Shown here: one piece after another, positions 60,199 to 64,000 of the stretch | How positions within the stretch are numbered: position 1 is the first letter of the stretch | Layout of the letters: every line of letters starts with the position of its first letter | Source of the DNA: Hofstenia miamia | Taxonomy: Eukaryota > Xenacoelomorpha > Acoela > Hofsteniidae | Reading direction: 5' to 3' | Length of the DNA: 64,000 nucleotides | NCBI GenBank assembly: GCA_900660155.1 | Contig: CABFPE010000209.1 | Location: forward strand, 713,187-777,186 | Translations under genes and position numbers: made by a program | Notes under the pieces: generated by a model | Seen by the model: the letters and a program-made list of their open reading frames with translations, nothing else | Databases searched by the model: none | What the model was told of the DNA's origin: nothing

Positions 60199-60831
60199 AT
60201 GGATATTCACGCTTTATATTTTCTGCTTGCTTATTTAACAGCTTCTCAAACATCAGATGTCTTTGAATGCTACTATAAGACTATAGATGGATATAGGGTT
60301 GATATCGATAAAATGGAAACGGAGGAAATCGGCGAGGTCATTTCAGAAATTGCTACATCCACTGCACATAACTGCCTATTAGAATGCTGTGAAATTTCCC
60401 ATTGCAATTTAGCTCTGTTTTTTAATACGAGCTCAACTAAGTGCGTGTTACTAATTTCCTTTGGTTATTCCTACTATGTATTACCTGATTCAACATCGAC
60501 AACACTGCTTGTTGCCAGAGGTAATGATGAATTGGATCGTTTTTCCGACAATACGCCGGAAGAAACGTCTTCAAATGCAACCACAATTGTTTCAAGAAGT
60601 CCAAGTCAACCATTAATGATGTCTGTGAAGGAATCATCTGCGAAAGGTGGCTATGTGCGAAAACGGCCTAAACACGTTTCAGTAACGCTGCCCATAATCG
60701 CAGGGTTATTTGTATTTTTGATCATAATTGCCATAACTGCTTACATCTTGAGATATCTTCATGAGACTCGGAGAAAATTTACCTACTCGAAAATACAGCT
60801 TTCTGCAAGTGATCCGAGTGGTAAGGAATAG
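60199..60831 (+). CDS. MANSC-type type I membrane protein (single exon)
   Basis: A 210-residue protein starting at ATG 60199. A hydrophobic signal peptide (HALYFLLAYLTASQ) is followed by a small cysteine-rich domain with Cys24, 59, 63, 64, 69 and 82: the core HNCLLECCEISHCNLALFF then KCVLLI matches the MANSC signature (C..CC....CNLALF...C.L) known from HAI-1, LRP11 and KIAA0319-type proteins. A Ser/Thr-rich stalk (100-160, with NAT as a possible glycosylation site) leads to one transmembrane helix (~161-183), a basic stop-transfer stretch and a 25-residue tail with YSKI, a YxxΦ-type sorting signal. It lies in the plasma membrane or endosomes; its partner is unknown. Family members with this domain often carry protease-inhibitor or PKD modules, which are absent here. 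AATAAA follows at 60924. Confidence 0.75.
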   Translation: MDIHALYFLLAYLTASQTSDVFECYYKTIDGYRVDIDKMETEEIGEVISEIATSTAHNCLLECCEISHCNLALFFNTSSTKCVLLISFGYSYYVLPDSTSTTLLVARGNDELDRFSDNTPEETSSNATTIVSRSPSQPLMMSVKESSAKGGYVRKRPKHVSVTLPIIAGLFVFLIIIAITAYILRYLHETRRKFTYSKIQLSASDPSGKE

Positions 60832-60923
60832 GTCACGTGAACATTTACTGCTTCCCTGTAGGTTACAGAGTAAAGACGTGATATTAAATTCTAATTTGTA
60901 GAAATCTACAATGTAAGTTGCAC

Positions 60924-60929
60924 AATAAA
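60924..60929 (+). promoter_or_regulatory. Poly(A) signal AATAAA
   Basis: Located 93 bases after the stop codon of the MANSC-type gene, at a normal distance for a short 3' UTR. Confidence 0.5.
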
Positions 60930-61214
60930 TTTGTTGTATGTTCATAAACTCTATGATTCATATTCATATTTTTATAGATATGAGTTATTATTAATGTAAA
61001 ATTATTTTTAAAAGGGATATATATTTTGCCAGCTAGTAAACTTCATACAACAGAATTTAGTCATCACTTTTTGAAAATAAATTATCTTAATCGAAACTTT
61101 TCTTTGTTTATTATTGTGAAGGCAATGAATTAATCTTTTAGTCAGTAAATTTTAGTTAGTAAATTTGAGAATCCGGGAAAATTTGAACATGTAAGTACGA
61201 TGTTGTTTAGTACC

Positions 61215-61660
61215 GGTAAATGAAACTATATCAAGAATTGGAAAATGCATTGCTGTCAACCTTCAGTCTGGATTCAAGGCTACTGGATTGTATCATCTGA
61301 ATCCACTAGAGCCATTGCAGCATCTTCCCGACGCCGCTGCCGATGATGCGGCTTGCTCTCAATTGTCAACAGAGATTGGTATTGTCTGGATGCTTCTCTT
61401 ATAGATTTTTTTTCGATCATTTGCAGAATTGATAAGCAGAGGACAATGTGAGGAAGAAAATTATTCTGGGCATCCGGTTGTACGGAAAACCCTTGTAGCA
61501 GCTGAGGAACCAGAAGCCTGTTCCAATGCTTCAAATTTTGACTATGATCCTCCTTCCACGATAAAATGGCTAATGCAACTGAAGATGAGTGCAACAACTG
61601 ATTTGTACCGTTCTCTACATAAACGGGACTTCACTGGGGCTACGATGCTGTGACTGCCTT
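61215..61660 (+). pseudogene. pogo/Tigger-like transposase C-terminal fragment
   Basis: The plus strand reads KCIAVNLQSGFKATGLYHLN and PLEPLQHLPD, matching the 'GF.aTGi.PlNP' segment that closes the DDE domain of pogo-superfamily transposases (Tigger, jerky). After a break, the downstream frame (61429-61653, LISRGQCEEENYSGHPVVRK) may be its C-terminal extension. No catalytic residues are preserved upstream. Confidence 0.55.
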
Positions 61661-62466
61661 TAAGGGTACTGCGGGGCAAGTAGCGATTCTACTTCAGATC
61701 CGTTCTGCAAATATGATCTGTGCAATTAACAATAACTGCGGCATCTTATATACTTTTTTGTTTCCGATGCACTAATACCAAGTTTTCATGATATTAGGAA
61801 GGTTTTTCCTTATATTGGTTTCAGTTCTTGATAAAGTAAAGTATATTTCTACTAGAATTATCAACTGTTCAAAGTTACCCCGTTTTTCATTAGATTTACT
61901 TCCTAAAATTTAAATTTTCTAGTTTCTTACAAGAATGCGAAACAGCTTTTTTTACTTATTTCAGATGGTGTTCACATTTTACAGTCCTTGAACAAAAATC
62001 TGCAACATGTATAATACATATTATTTGAAAAGTACAAAATATCAAAAAAGTTTTAAAAGTTACCCAATCTTAATGTATTTTTGTTGTTTTTTTGAAATTC
62101 GTTGGGAAAATACATGCTTTTTTTTAATTCGGAAGAAACGTTTTGAACAGCAACCTTGATAAGTTTTCTAGGTAATATTATTATGTTAAAAAAGGCTTGG
62201 TTTTACTACGGACGTTTGCCGTGTACACATACGTGTATAAATTGACTTTTTCTTTAAAATTGTCTAATAAAGACAAAAGCACAAGAAAAATTGTAATGCA
62301 GACTGAAGTAGCTAATTGCCGATCATGTCATTCGAAAATTATTATGCGTGCCGACTAGTGAGCTAAACTCAAGTTTACTAAAAAAAAATAACTAAAATAT
62401 AAATCCGCTAATATATTTGAGTATTATTCAAAAGTTGAGTTTACAAACTAAGTCAGATCCTTATTA
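61661..62466. other. No recognised feature
   Basis: AT-rich with T-runs, no open frames of note. Confidence 0.5.
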
Positions 62467-62469
62467 AGA

Positions 62470-62660
62470 TAAGAGTCAAAGCAAATTTATTGCTGTAAAT
62501 AAATGACAGTAAAAAAACTACTACAAATACATGTATTTACAAAATAATAATAAAATATATATAGAATAAATGTCTGTGTGTGTCTATGTGTGCGGTGAGC
62601 TCAGTGTAAAAAACCAGTAAATGTGTTTAGCATGTTTGCGTCTCCGATTGTATTTTGTCG
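62470..62660 (-). mobile_element. Solo 3' end of the 14.5-kb LINE family
   Basis: AGTCAAAGCAAATTTATTGC at 62475 matches 14490, and the following worn stretch keeps the same order down to GTCTCCGATTGTATTTTGTC (compare GTCCCCTAATGTTCGTTG near 14690). This is a 5'-truncated insertion in the same orientation. Confidence 0.6.
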
Positions 62661-63788
62661 ATGTATATGTTGATCTCAATAAAATGAAAGTGCTGTAATA
62701 AATAAGTGGATCTTAGTAAGATTACATTGATTAGTTTGTATTATATTTTTAATATGTTTAGTATATTTTGAATGTTAGGTTTAAAATAGGTTCGATATTA
62801 TTACAGAGGAGCCGTGGGACCCGAATTATCAGTAGTTTCTCATGTTCTTGCAGAGGAAATGGCGCATCGAAATGGTTTCGTGTTCAGAAAAGTAACGTAG
62901 GGCCCCAATTTAAGAAGAAAGTCCTAAATCTTGGTCAAATCGAAATTAGGTCGACTATTCTAACATTCGAGACTTCTATTTACATACCCTCCCTTCTATT
63001 CGAAATCAACACTATGCCAAATCTAATAGACATAAATGATTAACAAATATTTTCAAAAAGGAGAACAAAATCTTATTCAATTTTAAATGTGCGGGGTAAC
63101 TTGATATTCGAGAATGCAAAAGATCTTCACTCACAGTGGTGTGGGCAAAATGAACTGTAAGATAGCCATACTCGTTTGTTTTGCAGTAGTACTCGGCGGC
63201 TTTCAAAAATGACCTCGTTTTCAGTTTCGGATTTATGCACCTCAAACCGCAATTTCGGTAATATTAACTACATTTCTAATGGAGCCAGCACATTTTTTAT
63301 ATTGAATGACTCAGTAGGTGGGATGCTTCTAAAAAACAATATTTATATTTTTTTAAATGCGGGAAACAACAATAAATATTTCAAAAGAGGGAAAGAAATC
63401 ATTTTGTAAAAATCAGGAATGGAATTCGTGGGAACTGTGATAATAACTTTAATTTTAAGAATGATGTATCAAATTTTATTGTTACCTATTGTTCAATTTG
63501 ATTCAAGTGATTGTGACATGCCAAAAATAAGCGAAGCCCTTATCACTACATCATCAAATATTAATACTTGTGAGGCCTGCAATCATGAGATAAAGAATAA
63601 TGACGTTGGTACTTTTTAGATAATTGTATCATGGTATATGTGAGAATTTCTTTATGACGAACAGAGAGACATTGCGAAGAATTCTGAGATCTTGCTGTCT
63701 CTGCAATAAATGTTATTCAGTTAAATCAAGTTGCTAACAATATTGAAGATACTTTCAATTATATTGGAAGCAAATTGAATGCATTTGC
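62661..63788. other. No recognised gene
   Basis: Open frames at 62768-63043, 63176-63409 and 63419-63619 are not long for this region and show no domain. TTTGTTTTGCAG at 63175-63186 looks like a splice acceptor, so a small exon at about 63187-63290 is conceivable but unsupported. Confidence 0.35.
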
Positions 63789-63826
63789 TTTCTCTCTCTC
63801 TCTCTTTCTCTCTTTCTCTCTCTCTA
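63789..63826. repeat. (TC)n microsatellite
   Basis: TC dinucleotides with a few TTTC interruptions. Confidence 0.9.
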
Positions 63827-63849
63827 ATTTAATAATTCCATGTTTTAAA

Positions 63850-63995
63850 AAAGATGTAACACCAATTGATAGTAATGAAATAATTAATAAAGAACTGAAA
63901 AGAATGTCTGAATGGGTATTTACAAATAACTTAAAAATTAATTAAAGTAAGACTAAACACTTACATTTTTGCATAAATCGTACACCCTCTTGTAA
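63850..63995 (+). mobile_element. LINE reverse transcriptase thumb fragment (runs to window edge)
   Basis: The plus strand reads NKELKRMSEWVFTNNLKIN, then a stop, then SKTKHLHFCINR. This is the typical thumb region after YxDD in CR1/jockey-type LINEs (L...L..IS.W...N.L.IN..KTK...F). The element continues beyond the window. Confidence 0.7.
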
Positions 63996-64000
63996 TTGTG

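Noticed and set aside
1-64000. LTR retroelements, endogenous retroviruses, Polintons or toxin genes
   Set aside because: No gag, protease, integrase, capsid or envelope-like sequence, no long terminal direct repeats and no toxin family was recognised; every reverse transcriptase fragment seen is of LINE type.

Overview
This window is nuclear DNA from an invertebrate animal. It is strongly AT-rich, its genes are split by GT-AG introns, and the recognisable proteins are animal receptor and cell-surface types: an LDLa-repeat seven-helix receptor, a second class-A-like receptor and a MANSC-type membrane protein. Transposons and microsatellites occupy most of the rest. I cannot place it in a phylum. 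Large families of LDLa-bearing receptors are known from molluscs, annelids and some other invertebrates, but nothing here fixes the group.

Layout. 1-9.7 kb: a degenerate 21-bp tandem repeat, a mariner remnant, a 1.24-kb tandem duplication whose junction is a single N, a dead LINE, and a partial dead copy of the receptor gene that starts at another single N. 9.7-16.7 kb: gene-free, with AT microsatellites and a LINE lacking its reverse transcriptase core. 16.9-22.3 kb (minus strand): the main gene, a three-exon receptor of about 970 residues with about 12 LDLa modules and seven helices; intron 1 holds a Tc1/mariner-like element with a hAT element nested in it. 25-28.3 kb: a piggyBac-type MITE, a second 7TM receptor (minus strand), a hAT fragment and one unidentified exon-like ORF. 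30.3-32.2 kb: a mariner with an intact catalytic domain facing an inverted, internally deleted copy of itself. 32.5-35.6 kb: three hAT-type elements with target duplications. 37-56 kb: remnants of LINEs, piggyBac, a hAT with both ends and its target duplication, and a LINE with a restriction-like endonuclease. 58.9-59.75 kb: a long foldback element between TTAA sites. 60.2 kb: a single-exon MANSC-type type I membrane protein. 61-64 kb: pogo-like and LINE fragments.

How it fits together. Only three protein-coding genes look alive: two receptors on the minus strand about 4 kb apart and the MANSC-type protein 33 kb away. The receptors plus the dead copy form a small receptor cluster. There is no operon-like organisation. 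No LTR retroelement, endogenous retrovirus, Polinton, CRISPR array, tRNA or rRNA was recognised. Three isolated N bases each sit at the edge of a repeated sequence, so they are probably assembly joins, and the duplications touching them need checking before biological weight is placed on them.

The most interesting points are the full LDLa-receptor model (cysteine spacing restored across both splice junctions), the head-to-head mariner that would fold into a hairpin if transcribed, the TTAA-flanked foldback element, several hAT elements defined to the base by target duplications, and an unidentified exon-like ORF at 28.0-28.3 kb.
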